From Pseudomonas sp. PDM18 (GTDB lineage Bacteria > Pseudomonadota > Gammaproteobacteria > Pseudomonadales > Pseudomonadaceae): 64,000 nt of DNA. Below are positions 44,286 through 55,139 of this stretch, piece by piece. The stretch spans positions 868,001 through 932,000 of the forward strand of contig NZ_JACVBX010000001.1 in assembly GCF_014852585.1 (NCBI RefSeq), given 5' to 3'. The first letter of the stretch is position 1; each line of letters opens with the position of its first letter. Under the pieces are notes generated by a model. It made no database searches. It was not told where the DNA came from and was given only the letters and a program-made list of their open reading frames with translations. The translations under genes were made by a program, and so were the position numbers.

Positions 44286-44660
44286 ATGTCGCTGATCAAC
44301 GAGTACCGCGCTACCGAAGAAGCCATCAAGGAACTTCAGGAGCGCCTGAAATCCCTGGAACAGGACGACAAGCTGAAGAAAGAGCTTGAGTTCGAAGAGA
44401 AACTTCGCGCACTCATGGCCAGCTACGGCAAGTCCCTGCGTGATGTCATCGCCCTGCTCGATCCGGACGCGAAGCTGAGCAAATCGCCGCGTGCCGCAAA
44501 AGCCACCGTGAGCAAGCGCGCTCGCAAGGTCAAGCAGTACAAGAACCCGCACAACGGTGAAGTGATCGAAACCAAGGGCGGCAACCACAAGACCCTCAAG
44601 GAATGGAAAGCCAAGTGGGGCGCCGAGGCCGTAGAAGGCTGGGCCACACTGCTGGGCTAA
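44286..44660 (+). CDS. mvaT: H-NS-family transcriptional silencer MvaT
   Basis: MvaT is the xenogeneic silencer of pseudomonads, coating AT-rich DNA. The 124-residue product has the N-terminal coiled coil used for oligomers (INEYRATEEAIKELQERLKSL) and the C-terminal DNA-binding part with the AT-pincer TKGGNHKTLKEWKAKWG. Length and sequence fit MvaT rather than MvaU. A strong terminator, shared with convergent sbcB, follows. Confidence 0.96.
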   Translation: MSLINEYRATEEAIKELQERLKSLEQDDKLKKELEFEEKLRALMASYGKSLRDVIALLDPDAKLSKSPRAAKATVSKRARKVKQYKNPHNGEVIETKGGNHKTLKEWKAKWGAEAVEGWATLLG

Positions 44661-44678
44661 GCCTTGCGGAGTTAAAAA

Positions 44679-44704
44679 ACGCCAGCCTTGCGCTGGCGTT
44701 TTTT
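44679..44704. terminator. bidirectional terminator of mvaT and sbcB
   Basis: AACGCCAG/CTGGCGTT (44679-44686 with 44693-44700) has A6 on one side and T6 on the other, 18 bases past the mvaT stop and 30 bases past the sbcB stop. Confidence 0.9.
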
Positions 44705-44730
44705 ATTGCCTGTGAGAAATGTGCGCGGCG

Positions 44731-46161
44731 CTACAGGCTGTAGCGCGCACGCAGCACCTGCGCATACTTGTCCCACTCTTGCAGCACCAGACGGCCGGCC
44801 GGCGTCACATTGACCAGTTGCTCGCTCATTGCGGCGGCAAAGTTATCCAGAGTATTCGGCGCCCCCCACTCGGCCTGACTCAGGCGCGCACGGCAAAAGT
44901 CCTGCCATTGTTGCTGTTCCGAGGCATTCAAAGTTTCGGGGAAATTGCGTGCCCGATAACGGAAGAGAAGTTCGGGAAGTCGCGCGTCATCGAACGGCCA
45001 TTGCTCTTTCGCCAACCGCGCAGGGTCGGCCTGGCGAACCTGTTCGCACAATCGGCGATCACGGTCGCCGATAAATCCGTCATACAACTGCTGCTCGGGA
45101 TCTTCACTGCCGGCGAAACTTTCCTCGGTATACAGGGGCGCGAGTTTGTCCTGCCAGATTGCCTTCGCCTCGGTCAGTGTCCGCGCCGCCGCCAGGCAGG
45201 CGTCGAGGTTAAGGCCGATGCGCTCGCGATCCTGCGGGCGCAGGACGGACAGCGGCGCCACCACCGGGCATTTGTTGATGTGCAGCAGCTTCAGCGGCAC
45301 CGGCAGCTCGCCCTCGGCCAACTGGTCACGACGCGTGTAAAGGCGCTTGCGCAGGGTTTCCGCATCCAGTTCCAGCAAGGGCGAAACATCGGCGCCCAGG
45401 TCGCAGACGATCAATGCATTGCGGTTGCGCGGATGCCAGCCCAGCGGAAGCACCACGGAGAGATAGTGCCGCGCCCCGGAAAACATGCCGGAGATATGCA
45501 CCATCGGCTGCAACACGCGCACCTGATCCAAAACACCCTGCTTGCCGCGCAGGCGATAGAGGTAGTCGTAGAGCTTGGGCTGGCGGTCACGCACCAGCCG
45601 CGCCAGGGCGATGGTAGCGCGCACGTCGGACAGCGCGTCGTGCGCCTGCCCGTGATCGATGCCGTTGGCCGCGGTAAGGCGCTCCAGCTTGAGGCTGACG
45701 ACGCCGTCCTGCTCGGGCCAGACGATGCCTTCGGGGCGGAGGGCGTAGGCGGTCCTCACCATGTCGATCAGGTCCCAGCGGCTGTTGCCGCCCTGCCACT
45801 CGCGGGCATAGGGATCGAAGAAATTGCGGTACAGGCTGTAGCGCGTCACCTCATCGTCGAAGCGCAGGCTGTTGTAGCCCGCCACGCAGGTTCCCGGCTG
45901 CGCCAGTTCGGCGTGCAGGCGGGTCATGAATTCGGCCTCGCCCAGACCGCGCTCTTCCAGGCGACCCGGGGTGATGCCGGTGACCAGGCAGGCGGCCGGG
46001 TGCGGAAGGATGTCGTCGCTGGGCCGGCAATAGAGGTTCAGCGATTCACCAATCTCGTTGAGTTCCTCGTCCGTGCGGATACCGGCCACCTGCAATGGGC
46101 GGTCGCGGCGCGGGTCGATACCGGTGGTTTCGTAGTCGTACCAGAAGATGCTGGCGTTCAT
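44731..46161 (-). CDS. sbcB: exodeoxyribonuclease I
   Basis: SbcB degrades single-stranded DNA 3' to 5' in recombination and mismatch repair. The 476-residue protein has the DEDD catalytic motif I FWYDYETTGIDP at the N-terminus, motif II around GYNSLRFDDEV, the third Asp in HDALSDVRATIALARL, then the SH3-like and helical domains. The ATG at 46161 (MNASIFWYDYE) is chosen; the frame stays open further upstream without a site. Confidence 0.94.
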   Translation of the reverse strand: MNASIFWYDYETTGIDPRRDRPLQVAGIRTDEELNEIGESLNLYCRPSDDILPHPAACLVTGITPGRLEERGLGEAEFMTRLHAELAQPGTCVAGYNSLRFDDEVTRYSLYRNFFDPYAREWQGGNSRWDLIDMVRTAYALRPEGIVWPEQDGVVSLKLERLTAANGIDHGQAHDALSDVRATIALARLVRDRQPKLYDYLYRLRGKQGVLDQVRVLQPMVHISGMFSGARHYLSVVLPLGWHPRNRNALIVCDLGADVSPLLELDAETLRKRLYTRRDQLAEGELPVPLKLLHINKCPVVAPLSVLRPQDRERIGLNLDACLAAARTLTEAKAIWQDKLAPLYTEESFAGSEDPEQQLYDGFIGDRDRRLCEQVRQADPARLAKEQWPFDDARLPELLFRYRARNFPETLNASEQQQWQDFCRARLSQAEWGAPNTLDNFAAAMSEQLVNVTPAGRLVLQEWDKYAQVLRARYSL

Positions 46162-46304
46162 CGTTTTTCCTTGCCTGCGAGCGAGTGCGTCGCAGTCTAA
46201 CAGTGCGGCCGACCACACTTCCAAAACGCCTCACTGGCACCTAGCCAGCCCCCGCCTTTATGATGGGCGTCGCAAGGACACACCCACTGGAAAGGACTTT
46301 CCTC

Positions 46305-47120
46305 ATGCAAGACATCGCTGCACAAAATCCCTACAGCGCTCCGCAGAGCAACCTCGAACCGAGTGCCGCCCAAGGCGCGGCACCGTCAATCGTCGAGGCC
46401 CTGACCCGCGGCTACAACTTCAGCATCGGCGACTTGCTGGGCGAATCCTGGCGCCGAACCAAAGGCGCCAAGGGCCTGATCATCGGCGGCTTCGTGGTTT
46501 TCTATGCGGCGATCTTCGCCCTGGTCAACGTGCTCAGCCTGTTCCTCACCGTGGTCGGCGTCGCCGGGATCGCCGGCATGGGCCTGCTCGGTGACAGCGA
46601 AGCCGCCGGCGGAATGGCAGTCGGCGCGCTGGTCGCGTTCTTCATCGGCTCCCTCGTTCTGAGCTTCATCGCCACCGCCGTCTGCTACCCGCTGCTGGCC
46701 GGTGTGAACATGCTCGGCATCCGCCGCGCGGCCGATCAGCCGCTTCGCTTCAACGAAGTCTTCAGCCACTTCGGCCGCACCTTCCAGGTGGTGGTCTGCG
46801 TGCTGCTGAGCACCATCATGATCTTCATCGGCTACTTTCTCTTCGTGCTGCCGGGCATCTACCTGAGCATCGCCTACATGCTCGCCATCCCGCTGGTGGT
46901 CGAGCGCGGCCTGTCGCCCTGGGCGGCGATGGAAGTCTCGCGCAAGGCCATCACCCAGCACTGGTTCAAGGTCTTCGGCCTACTGCTGGTGTTCGGCGTG
47001 CTGTTCATGCTCAGCACCTTGACCCTGGGCATCGCGCTGATCTGGGTGTTGCCGTGGCTGATCGTCGCCATCGGTGTGCTCTACCGCACCATCTTCGGCG
47101 TGCTGCCGCCGGCCAAGTAA
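46305..47120 (+). CDS. integral membrane protein, first gene of the MoxR cluster
   Basis: A 271-residue protein with about six helices and the N-terminal NPYSAPQSNLEP motif that marks several small bacterial membrane protein families. It resembles the BPSS1780/YciC-like group but no domain is certain. AAAGGA is eight bases before the ATG at 46305. It runs ahead of RDD, SpoIIM-like, DUF4129, DUF4350, MoxR and DUF58 genes and probably belongs to the same transcript, though a gap of 88 bases separates it from the RDD gene. Confidence 0.75.
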   Translation: MQDIAAQNPYSAPQSNLEPSAAQGAAPSIVEALTRGYNFSIGDLLGESWRRTKGAKGLIIGGFVVFYAAIFALVNVLSLFLTVVGVAGIAGMGLLGDSEAAGGMAVGALVAFFIGSLVLSFIATAVCYPLLAGVNMLGIRRAADQPLRFNEVFSHFGRTFQVVVCVLLSTIMIFIGYFLFVLPGIYLSIAYMLAIPLVVERGLSPWAAMEVSRKAITQHWFKVFGLLLVFGVLFMLSTLTLGIALIWVLPWLIVAIGVLYRTIFGVLPPAK

Positions 47121-47208
47121 CCAAATTGGCCTGAGCCTGCCAGCGCGGTTGCCTCGCCGCACCGCGCTGGCTAGCATCTGGCACCTACGTCATCGACAGC
47201 GGTTTCCC

Positions 47209-47946
47209 TTGAGCCCAGCAGATCTCTATTCCAACGCGTCTACCCACGCGCCCGTCCTGGATACCCGCTACCACGTGGAGACCCCGGAAGGTATCGACCT
47301 GCTGCTGCGTCCCGCCGGTGTCGTCCCCCGCGCCCTCGCCTACCTGATCGACCTGGGGATTCGCATCCTGCTGATGGTGGCGCTGTTCATGCTGCTGGCC
47401 TTCCTCGGCGAGCTGGGCACCGGGCTGGGGCTGATCCTCACCTTCATCATGACCTGGTGGTACATGGTGCTCTTCGAAGTGCTCAACCAGGGCCGCTCGC
47501 CCGGCAAGCAGATGATGGGCCTGCGCGTGGTGCACGACGACGGCACACCTATCGGCTGGTCCGCCTCGCTGCTGCGCAACCTGCTGCGCTTCGCCGATAT
47601 CCTGCCGTTCGCCTACACGCTCGGGCTGCTCAGCTGCTTGTCCAACTCCGCGTTCAAGCGCCTGGGCGACCTCGCCGCCGGCACCCTGGTGATCTACCGT
47701 GATCCGCCGCCAAGCCGCCCGCAGGTACCGGAGACCACGCCCGAACTCGCACCCTGGCCCCTGAACCTGGAAGAACAGCGCGCCCTGATGAGCTTCGCGG
47801 AGCGCGGCACGCAGCTTTCGGCAGCGCGCCGTGAGGAGCTGGCCGCCATCCTCGCGCAACCACTGGGCATCGCGCCCGAGCAGGCGGAGGCACGCCTGAA
47901 CCGCATCGCCAGCGGCCTGCTCGGCAACGGGACGGGCCATCCATGA
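47209..47946 (+). CDS. RDD-family membrane protein
   Basis: A 245-residue protein with the RDD domain (PF06271): the Arg in RPAGVVPRALAYLIDLGIR, the Asp at YLID, and GKQMMGLRVVHDDG plus NLLRFADILPF. RDD proteins are small transporters or subunits of unknown substrate. The only plausible start is TTG at 47209, as no ATG or GTG with a site occurs before the domain. A cytoplasmic C-terminal part (residues 165-245) has a helical LNRIASGLLGNG end. Stop overlaps the SpoIIM-like start (ATGA). Confidence 0.82.
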   Translation: MSPADLYSNASTHAPVLDTRYHVETPEGIDLLLRPAGVVPRALAYLIDLGIRILLMVALFMLLAFLGELGTGLGLILTFIMTWWYMVLFEVLNQGRSPGKQMMGLRVVHDDGTPIGWSASLLRNLLRFADILPFAYTLGLLSCLSNSAFKRLGDLAAGTLVIYRDPPPSRPQVPETTPELAPWPLNLEEQRALMSFAERGTQLSAARREELAAILAQPLGIAPEQAEARLNRIASGLLGNGTGHP

Positions 47947-48929
47947 AGCAGGCGTTCTTCGAACAACGCCACCAGGGCAGCTGGAAGCGTTTCGCCAAGC
48001 GCCTGGAGCAGCTGGAGGGCGGCAAACGCCAGGAACCGAGCGAGAAGCCCGAGGAGTTCGCCGCCGACTATCGGCGCATCTGCCAGCAGCTCGCCCTAGC
48101 CCAGGAGCGTGGCTACAGCAGCCACTTGATCGACCAGTTGCAGCAGCTCGCCATGCGCGGGCACCAGCAGTTCTACCGCCACCGCAGCCACCTGGGCGCA
48201 CGCATCCTTGGCTTCCTGGTTGCCGGCTTCCCGCGTCTGGTGCGCGAGGAATGGCGCTGCATCGCCCTCGCCAGCCTGCTGTTCTACGGCAGCCTGCTGC
48301 TGATGGGCGTGCTGGTCTATCACTTCCCCGACCTGGTCTACAGCGTCATTGCACCGGAGCGGGTTTCCGAGATGGAGTCGATGTACTCGCCGGAAGCCAC
48401 GCGCCTGGGACCGATGAGCACGCGCGACGCCGGCGATGATTGGAAGATGTTCGGCTACTACATCATGAACAACATCGGCATCGCCTTTCAGACCTTCGCC
48501 AGCGGCCTGCTGTTCTGCGTCGGCAGCCTGTTCTTCCTGTTGTTCAACGGCCTGATGATCGGCACGGTAGCCGGCCACCTGACACAGGTCGGCTATATCG
48601 AGACCTTCTGGTCCTTCGTCGTCGGTCACGGAGCTTTCGAACTGACTGCGATCACCTTCGCTGGTGCTGCCGGCCTCAAGCTCGGCTGGGCGCTGCTCTC
48701 CCCCGGCCGTCTGAGCCGCCTGGAGGCCCTGCGCCAGGCTGCAGCGCGCGCCGTGCAACTAATCGGCGGGGTGATCCTGATGCTGCTGATCGCCGCCTTC
48801 GTCGAGGGCTACTGGTCGTCCGTCACGCACTTCTCCGCGACTGTGAAGTACATCGTCGGCGCCTGCCTGTGGCTGCTGGTGGGCAGCTATTTCCTCCTGG
48901 CCGGACGGAGGCGTCATGCGCCTGACTGA
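47943..48929 (+). CDS. SpoIIM/DUF95-family membrane protein
   Basis: A 328-residue protein with a cytoplasmic N-terminal helical part (about 1-105) and five or six membrane helices of the stage II sporulation protein M family (PF01944). The signature NNIGIAFQTFASGLLF and GHGAFELTAITFAGAAGLKLG is clear. In Bacillus, SpoIIM works with SpoIID/SpoIIP at septal peptidoglycan; no sporulation occurs here, and the family role outside spores is unknown. Overlaps the RDD gene upstream and the DUF4129 gene downstream. Confidence 0.9.
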   Translation: MKQAFFEQRHQGSWKRFAKRLEQLEGGKRQEPSEKPEEFAADYRRICQQLALAQERGYSSHLIDQLQQLAMRGHQQFYRHRSHLGARILGFLVAGFPRLVREEWRCIALASLLFYGSLLLMGVLVYHFPDLVYSVIAPERVSEMESMYSPEATRLGPMSTRDAGDDWKMFGYYIMNNIGIAFQTFASGLLFCVGSLFFLLFNGLMIGTVAGHLTQVGYIETFWSFVVGHGAFELTAITFAGAAGLKLGWALLSPGRLSRLEALRQAAARAVQLIGGVILMLLIAAFVEGYWSSVTHFSATVKYIVGACLWLLVGSYFLLAGRRRHAPD

Positions 48930-50511
48930 CGCCAGCGTTGCCATCCGCCCGCGCAGCGCCTGGGAGGCGCTGGACCTCGGCATCCTGCTGGCGCGCCGTC
49001 ACGCCGGCGTGCTGATGGCCAGCTGGACGATCGTCACCCTGCCGGTGTTCGTGCTGCTCTCCGTGCTGCTGTGGAACTACTCCAGCTGGGCGGTGCTGAT
49101 CTTCTGGTGGCTCAAGCCCGCCTTCGAGCGCCTGCCGCTGTACATCCTTTCACGCTCGCTATTCGGCGACACGCCGACGCTCAAGGAAGCGCTGCGGGCC
49201 TTCCCCGGCCTGCTCAAGTCGCAGCTTCTGCCCAGCCTGCTCTGGCGCCGGCTGAGCCCGACGCGCAGCTTCGACCTGCCGGTGCTGCAACTCGAAGGCC
49301 TCAAGGGCCAGGCGCGCAGCCAGCGTCTGGTCGTGCTCGGCCAGCGCAATGCCGGCGGCGCCACCTGGCTGACCATCGTCGGCATGCATTTCGAACTGGC
49401 ACTGTGGTTGGGCCTTTCCGCGCTGATGTACCTGATGCTGCCGCAGCAGTGGGTGGACGACTGGAAATGGCAGTCGCTGATCAGCGTGGCGCAGGGCGAC
49501 TGGGCGTGGCTCGAACACGTCAGCAACCTCATCTACGCGCTACTGCTGATCGTATGGGAACCGGTGTACGTCGCCTGCGGCTTCACCCTCTACCTCAATC
49601 GCCGCACCGAGCTGGAAGCCTGGGACATCGAATTGGTGTTCCGCCGCCTGCGCCAGCGCCTGATCGGCAGCGCCTACGCCCTACTGCTGATCGTGGCCGG
49701 CGCCTTCGCTCTGTTGCCGGCCAACGATGCGCTGGCTGCCGGCGCGGAAACCGGCAGCAAGGCCAGCCAGAGTTGCCCGTTGCCCGACCAGCACCCCGAC
49801 GGCCCGCAGGGCGCGCGGCTGACCCAGCAGAAACTCAGCAGCGAGGACTCGCGGGGCGCTGCGGAAAAGATCCTCGCCGCGCCGCCCTTCAAGAACAACG
49901 AGAAAGTCACCAGTTGGCGCCTTATCGAAGACAAGAAAGCCCCGAAGTCGGCCGACCCGGACGAGGCCAAGCGGCTGAAGAGCTTCTTCGAGGCGCTGGG
50001 TAACTGGAAAGCCTTCAAGTTCGCCGCGCAAGGCATCGAAGTGCTGCTCTGGGGCATTCTGTTCACCGTCGTCGCCCTGGTCATCTGGCACTACCGCGAA
50101 TGGCTGCGGCTGTTCGTCGGGCGCATCGGCCTGCCGCAGAAGCCGCGCCGCGAAGCGCCCAGCGTGCTGTTCGGGCTGGACCTCGCGCCGGAAACCCTGC
50201 CCAGCGACGTCGCCAGCGAAGCCGAACGCCTGTGGGATGAACAGCCCCGCGCCGCGCTCGGCCTGCTCTACCGCGCCCTGCTCAGCCGCCTGCTGCACGA
50301 CTTCCGCGTGCCGCTGCGCGAGTCGACCACCGAAGGCGAAGTCCTGGTCCGCGTGGCTGACCTCAATGACCCGCCGCTGGACAACTTTGCCCGCAGCCTG
50401 ACCCAGCAGTGGCAGGCGCTCGCCTACGGTCACCGCGCACCACAGGCTGAACTCAAGCAGCAGCTGTGCGGCGAATGGCGCCACCTGTTCGGCAGCGAGG
50501 TGCGGGCATGA
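48916..50511 (+). CDS. DUF4129 domain protein
   Basis: A 531-residue inner-membrane protein with several helices in the first half (residues 25-270), a soluble, Lys- and Glu-rich stretch (275-365), a further helix (about 370-392, LLWGILFTVVALVIW) and a C-terminal DUF4129 domain (PF13559) with AERLWDEQPRAALGLLYRALLSRLLHD. It overlaps the SpoIIM-like gene by 14 bases. DUF4129 proteins go with MoxR and DUF58 genes in many bacteria and may be the transmembrane base of that complex. Confidence 0.88.
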   Translation: MRLTDASVAIRPRSAWEALDLGILLARRHAGVLMASWTIVTLPVFVLLSVLLWNYSSWAVLIFWWLKPAFERLPLYILSRSLFGDTPTLKEALRAFPGLLKSQLLPSLLWRRLSPTRSFDLPVLQLEGLKGQARSQRLVVLGQRNAGGATWLTIVGMHFELALWLGLSALMYLMLPQQWVDDWKWQSLISVAQGDWAWLEHVSNLIYALLLIVWEPVYVACGFTLYLNRRTELEAWDIELVFRRLRQRLIGSAYALLLIVAGAFALLPANDALAAGAETGSKASQSCPLPDQHPDGPQGARLTQQKLSSEDSRGAAEKILAAPPFKNNEKVTSWRLIEDKKAPKSADPDEAKRLKSFFEALGNWKAFKFAAQGIEVLLWGILFTVVALVIWHYREWLRLFVGRIGLPQKPRREAPSVLFGLDLAPETLPSDVASEAERLWDEQPRAALGLLYRALLSRLLHDFRVPLRESTTEGEVLVRVADLNDPPLDNFARSLTQQWQALAYGHRAPQAELKQQLCGEWRHLFGSEVRA

Positions 50512-51793
50512 AGCGCGGCAACCTCGCCCTGCTGGTGCTGCTCGTCCTGCTCGTGCTCGGCGGCATCGGCTACTACCTGTACCGCAACCTCGAGCCCTAC
50601 ACCGAGACCATCGAGCACGGTGCCTCCCCGGAGGCCCGCGCCAACCCCTATCTCGCCGCCGAAATGTACCTGCGCGGTCGCGGCATCCACGTCACCACCG
50701 CGCGCGGCATGGAAGTGCTGGACCAGTTGCCGAGCAAAGGCCAGACCCTGATCCTGCTGGGCACCCGCGAGAACGTCACGCCGGCGCAGAACGCGCGGCT
50801 GCTCGACTGGGCCAATCGCGGCGGCCACCTCATCGTCACCGCCGAAAGCCTGTGGGACGAAAATGAGGGCAAGAGCGGCGACGCGCTGCTGGATCAGCTG
50901 GGCGTGCAGCAATTCCTCACCTCCGACCTGAAAGACAAGGAGGAGGAGAAATCCGCTCCGAGCGACGAAAAGTCGGCAGAGGCGTCCGAAGATCAGAAAC
51001 AGGACGAAGCCGCCAAGCCGGAAGTGGAAGAAGAACATCCGGACCAGGCCTCCAGCGCCCACGACAACGAGGCGACGGAAACGGACCCTTATCCGAACCT
51101 GACCAAGCTCTACCTGGAGAACGAGAAGGCCCCGGCCTACTTCGACTTCGACACCGACTACCACCTGTTCGACTCGAAGAACCTCGCCTATGCCTGGGCC
51201 AACAGCGCCGACTCCACCCACCTGCTGCAACTGCAGCAAGGCCAGGGGCTGATCACCGTACTCACCGACAACTGGATCTGGCAGAACGGCGAACTCGACG
51301 CCTACGACAACGCCTGGCTGCTCTGGTACCTGACCCAGGACAGCGCCGTCACGCTGGTCTACCGCGCCGACGGCACCAGCCTGATGACCCTGCTGATGCG
51401 CTACTTCCCGCAGGCACTGCTGGCCGCCGTCCTGCTGCTGGTCCTGGTGCTCTGGCGCAACGGCCTGCGCCAGGGCCCGCTGCAGCCCAACCCGGATCGC
51501 AGCCGCCGACAACTGGAAGAACACCTGCGCGCCGGCGCCGACTTCATCCTCCGCCAACGCGGCCAGCTCGCCCTGCTGCAGGGCCTGCAACGTGACGTGA
51601 TGCGCCGGGCGAGGCAGCGCCAGCCCGGCTTCGACCGCCTGCCGGTCGCCGAACAATGGCAAGCTCTGGGCCGCATGACGCGCATGTCGGTCAGCGCCAT
51701 CAGCCAAGCCATGCGCCCCTATCCGCCAAAGCGCATGGCCGTCGCCGAATTCACCCGCCAGGTCGCGCACCTGCAAAGCCTCAGGAATGCCCT

Positions 51794-51797
<4 letters not shown>
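50508..51797 (+). CDS. DUF4350 domain membrane protein
   Basis: A 429-residue protein with one N-terminal helix, a periplasmic region (about 28-300) containing DUF4350-type elements (LILLGTRENVT, WANRGGHLIVTAESLW), an acidic low-complexity stretch with many Glu, Lys and Ser (145-210), a second helix (about 304-322, LLAAVLLLVLVLW) and a cytoplasmic tail. It starts at ATG 50508 inside the stop of the DUF4129 gene and its own stop overlaps the MoxR start. Role unknown; the acidic periplasmic stretch is unusual. Confidence 0.85.
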
Positions 51798-52809
<1,012 letters not shown>

Positions 52810-52813
<4 letters not shown>

Positions 52814-54138
52814 AGCCATCGCGCGCGCTCCTCGCGCTGCTCGGCGTCCTGTTGGCGATCGCCATCGCCCTGGGCGCAGCCGAGGCTCTGGACTCAGGTT
52901 CGGCGCTGCTCGGTCGTCTCTGGTGGGGTGCGCTCTGCGCGCTGATCCTGCTGGCGCTGGCCGATGCCCTCTGGCTGCGCCGCACGCCATCGCCCGAGTT
53001 GCGCCGCCAGTTGAGCGGCAACCTGCCGCTGGGCCGCTGGAGCGAGGTGCGCCTGCAATTCCATCACCGCTACGCCCAGCTGCAACGCATCACGGTGTTC
53101 GACCACCTGCCCGCCGGCATGGACTTCGAATACCTGCCGCAGACCGTGGAGCTGCACCCCGGCGAACAGACCGAACTGGGTTACCGCGTGCGTCCGCTGT
53201 CCCGTGGGCATTTCGTCTTCCAGCGCTGCGAGATCGAGCTGTCCAGCCCGCTGCACCTGTGGAAGGGCCGGCGCTACCTGGAACAGCGCAACGAAACCCG
53301 CGTCTACCCGGACTTCGCCCGCCTCTACGGCGCCGAGCTGATGGCCGTGGACCACTGGCTCAACCGCATCGGAGTGCGCTCCGGGCAGCGCCGTGGGCTG
53401 GGCCTGGATTTCCACCAGCTGCGCGAATTCCGCGACGGCGACATCCTCCGGCAGATCGACTGGAAGGCGACCGCGCGCAAGCGCACCCCCATCGCCCGCG
53501 AGTACCAGGACGAACGCGACCAGCAGATTCTCTTCCTGCTCGACTGTGGCCGGCGCATGCGCAGCCACGACGGCGACCTTTCGCACTTCGACCATTCGCT
53601 CAACGCCAGCCTGCTGCTGGCCTACGTCGCGCTACGCCAGGGCGACGCAGTGGGCCTGATGACCTTTGCCGGCGACCAGCCGCGCCATCTGCCACCGGCC
53701 AAGGGCAGCGCCCAGCTCACCGCCTTGCTCAACAGCGTCTACGATCTGCGCAGCAGTCAGCGCCCAGCGGACTTCCCCGCCGCCGTGCAGGCCGTACTCA
53801 CGCGCCAGCGCCGGCGCGCGCTGGTGGTGATAGTGACCAACCTGCGCGACGAGGATGACGAGGAACTGGTGGCCGCGGTGAAACGCCTCGGGCGCCAGCA
53901 CCGCGTGCTGGTCGCGAGCCTGCGCGAGGAAGTACTGGACCGTCTGCGCCAGGCGCCGGTTGAAGGTTTCGACGAAGCCCTGGCCTACTGCGGGGCAGTG
54001 GATTACCTGAACGCCCGCGCGGGACTGCACGAGAAGCTGACAGCCCATGGCGTGCCGGTACTCGACACGCGGCCGAGCCAGCTGGGGCCGGAACTGATCA
54101 GCCGTTACCTGGGCTGGAAGAAGGCTGGCTCGCTATAA
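52810..54138 (+). CDS. DUF58 domain protein (von Willebrand factor A-like)
   Basis: A 442-residue protein with two N-terminal membrane helices (about 6-27 and 38-57), a beta-sandwich region and the DUF58 signature DFHQLREFRDGDILRQIDWK (PF01882), then a vWA-like fold with the ligand-type sequence FLLDCGRRMRSH. DUF58 proteins are the usual partners of MoxR ATPases. The gene starts inside the MoxR stop and ends the cluster. No terminator with a T run is seen after the stop. Confidence 0.93.
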
Positions 54139-54209
54139 CAGCGCGCCATCACCGGACGCCAAATCCCTGGCATCCCACACCGTGCAGATCGGTCAGCGCG
54201 TCCTGCGCT

Positions 54210-54569
54210 TCAGACCGACTCCACCTGCCGGCGAAAACTGAAATAACGGCGCAGCGCGTCGACCAGCTCGACGTACTCCATCGGCGGCGCCGTCAGGCTG
54301 AAGCCCGAATCGTAGTTGCCCGGATTGACGTCCTCGCGGCACCACTGGCAAGTGGCGGCGAACTCGATCAATTGCAGCTTGCCGTCATGTCCGGGGATCT
54401 TCAGGCGCATCTCGAAACGGCCGCCCACCAGCATCGGTAGTTGGCTGATCAGGAGCAGCCCATCCAGCGACACGTTGCCCAGGTAACCCATCGGTTTGTC
54501 GGTGATGCTGTTGAACACCTTCAGGTAGTAGGGCAGCTGATGGCGCTCGATATGTCGTTGATGACGCAT
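54210..54569 (-). CDS. PilZ-domain c-di-GMP receptor
   Basis: A 119-residue single PilZ domain. Both c-di-GMP contact motifs are intact: R-x3-R as RHIER (residues 5-9) and [D/N]-x-S-x-x-G as NVSLDG (32-37). It should therefore bind c-di-GMP. The output is unknown; the effector tail is short. It lies convergent with the DUF58 gene. Confidence 0.9.
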   Translation of the reverse strand: MRHQRHIERHQLPYYLKVFNSITDKPMGYLGNVSLDGLLLISQLPMLVGGRFEMRLKIPGHDGKLQLIEFAATCQWCREDVNPGNYDSGFSLTAPPMEYVELVDALRRYFSFRRQVESV

Positions 54570-54629
54570 AATGGCGTTTCGCTATGAAATATCGTCCAGT
54601 ATGACGATGCCGCCCATGCAGGGCCAGTC

Positions 54630-55052
54630 CTAACGACAACCTTCCGCCAGCCGTGCGCTAAGCGCCTGACGAGCGGCGTCGAGCTGTGCATCGCTGTAGT
54701 AAGTCCTTTCACCACTGCTGGTCTGCGTGAAGTACCGCCCACCATGACTGAGCGACTCCAGGTCACGGCGCCACTTCGCGCACTGCTGTTCCAGCTTGGC
54801 CTGCTGCTCCGTCGCCTGGCTCTGGGCGGCGGCGCTTTCATCTCGACGCGCGTCGTAGAATCGGCGAGTGCGTTCCTCCCGCTCGCGGGTCGCCGCATCG
54901 CGTTCGATGACCTGTGGCTTGACCTCGACGCGTTGCGCCCCTGGCGGTGGGGTTTCGCTGAAGTGCACCTTCCCCTGAGCGTCGGTCCAGCGGTAGATAT
55001 CCGCCGAAGCCAGCAGGGGGAAACACAAGGCGCAGAGCCACAGGGCGCGCAT
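54630..55052 (-). CDS. DUF4124 domain protein
   Basis: A 140-residue secreted protein: signal peptide (LWLCALCFPLLASA) and the DUF4124 motif IYRWTDAQGKVHFSETPPPGA at the start of the mature protein, which binds no known ligand. The middle (residues 50-95) is a charged helix likely to form a coiled coil. Seen in many proteobacteria near other small envelope proteins. Confidence 0.88.
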   Translation of the reverse strand: MRALWLCALCFPLLASADIYRWTDAQGKVHFSETPPPGAQRVEVKPQVIERDAATREREERTRRFYDARRDESAAAQSQATEQQAKLEQQCAKWRRDLESLSHGGRYFTQTSSGERTYYSDAQLDAARQALSARLAEGCR

Positions 55053-55139
55053 TCGTAACTCCTTGCATGAAGCACTGAAGAGATTAGCCAGCTATGTGCG
55101 CCGCTCAAGTCGGCCTGCGACCGCCGGTCAGGGGGCCGA

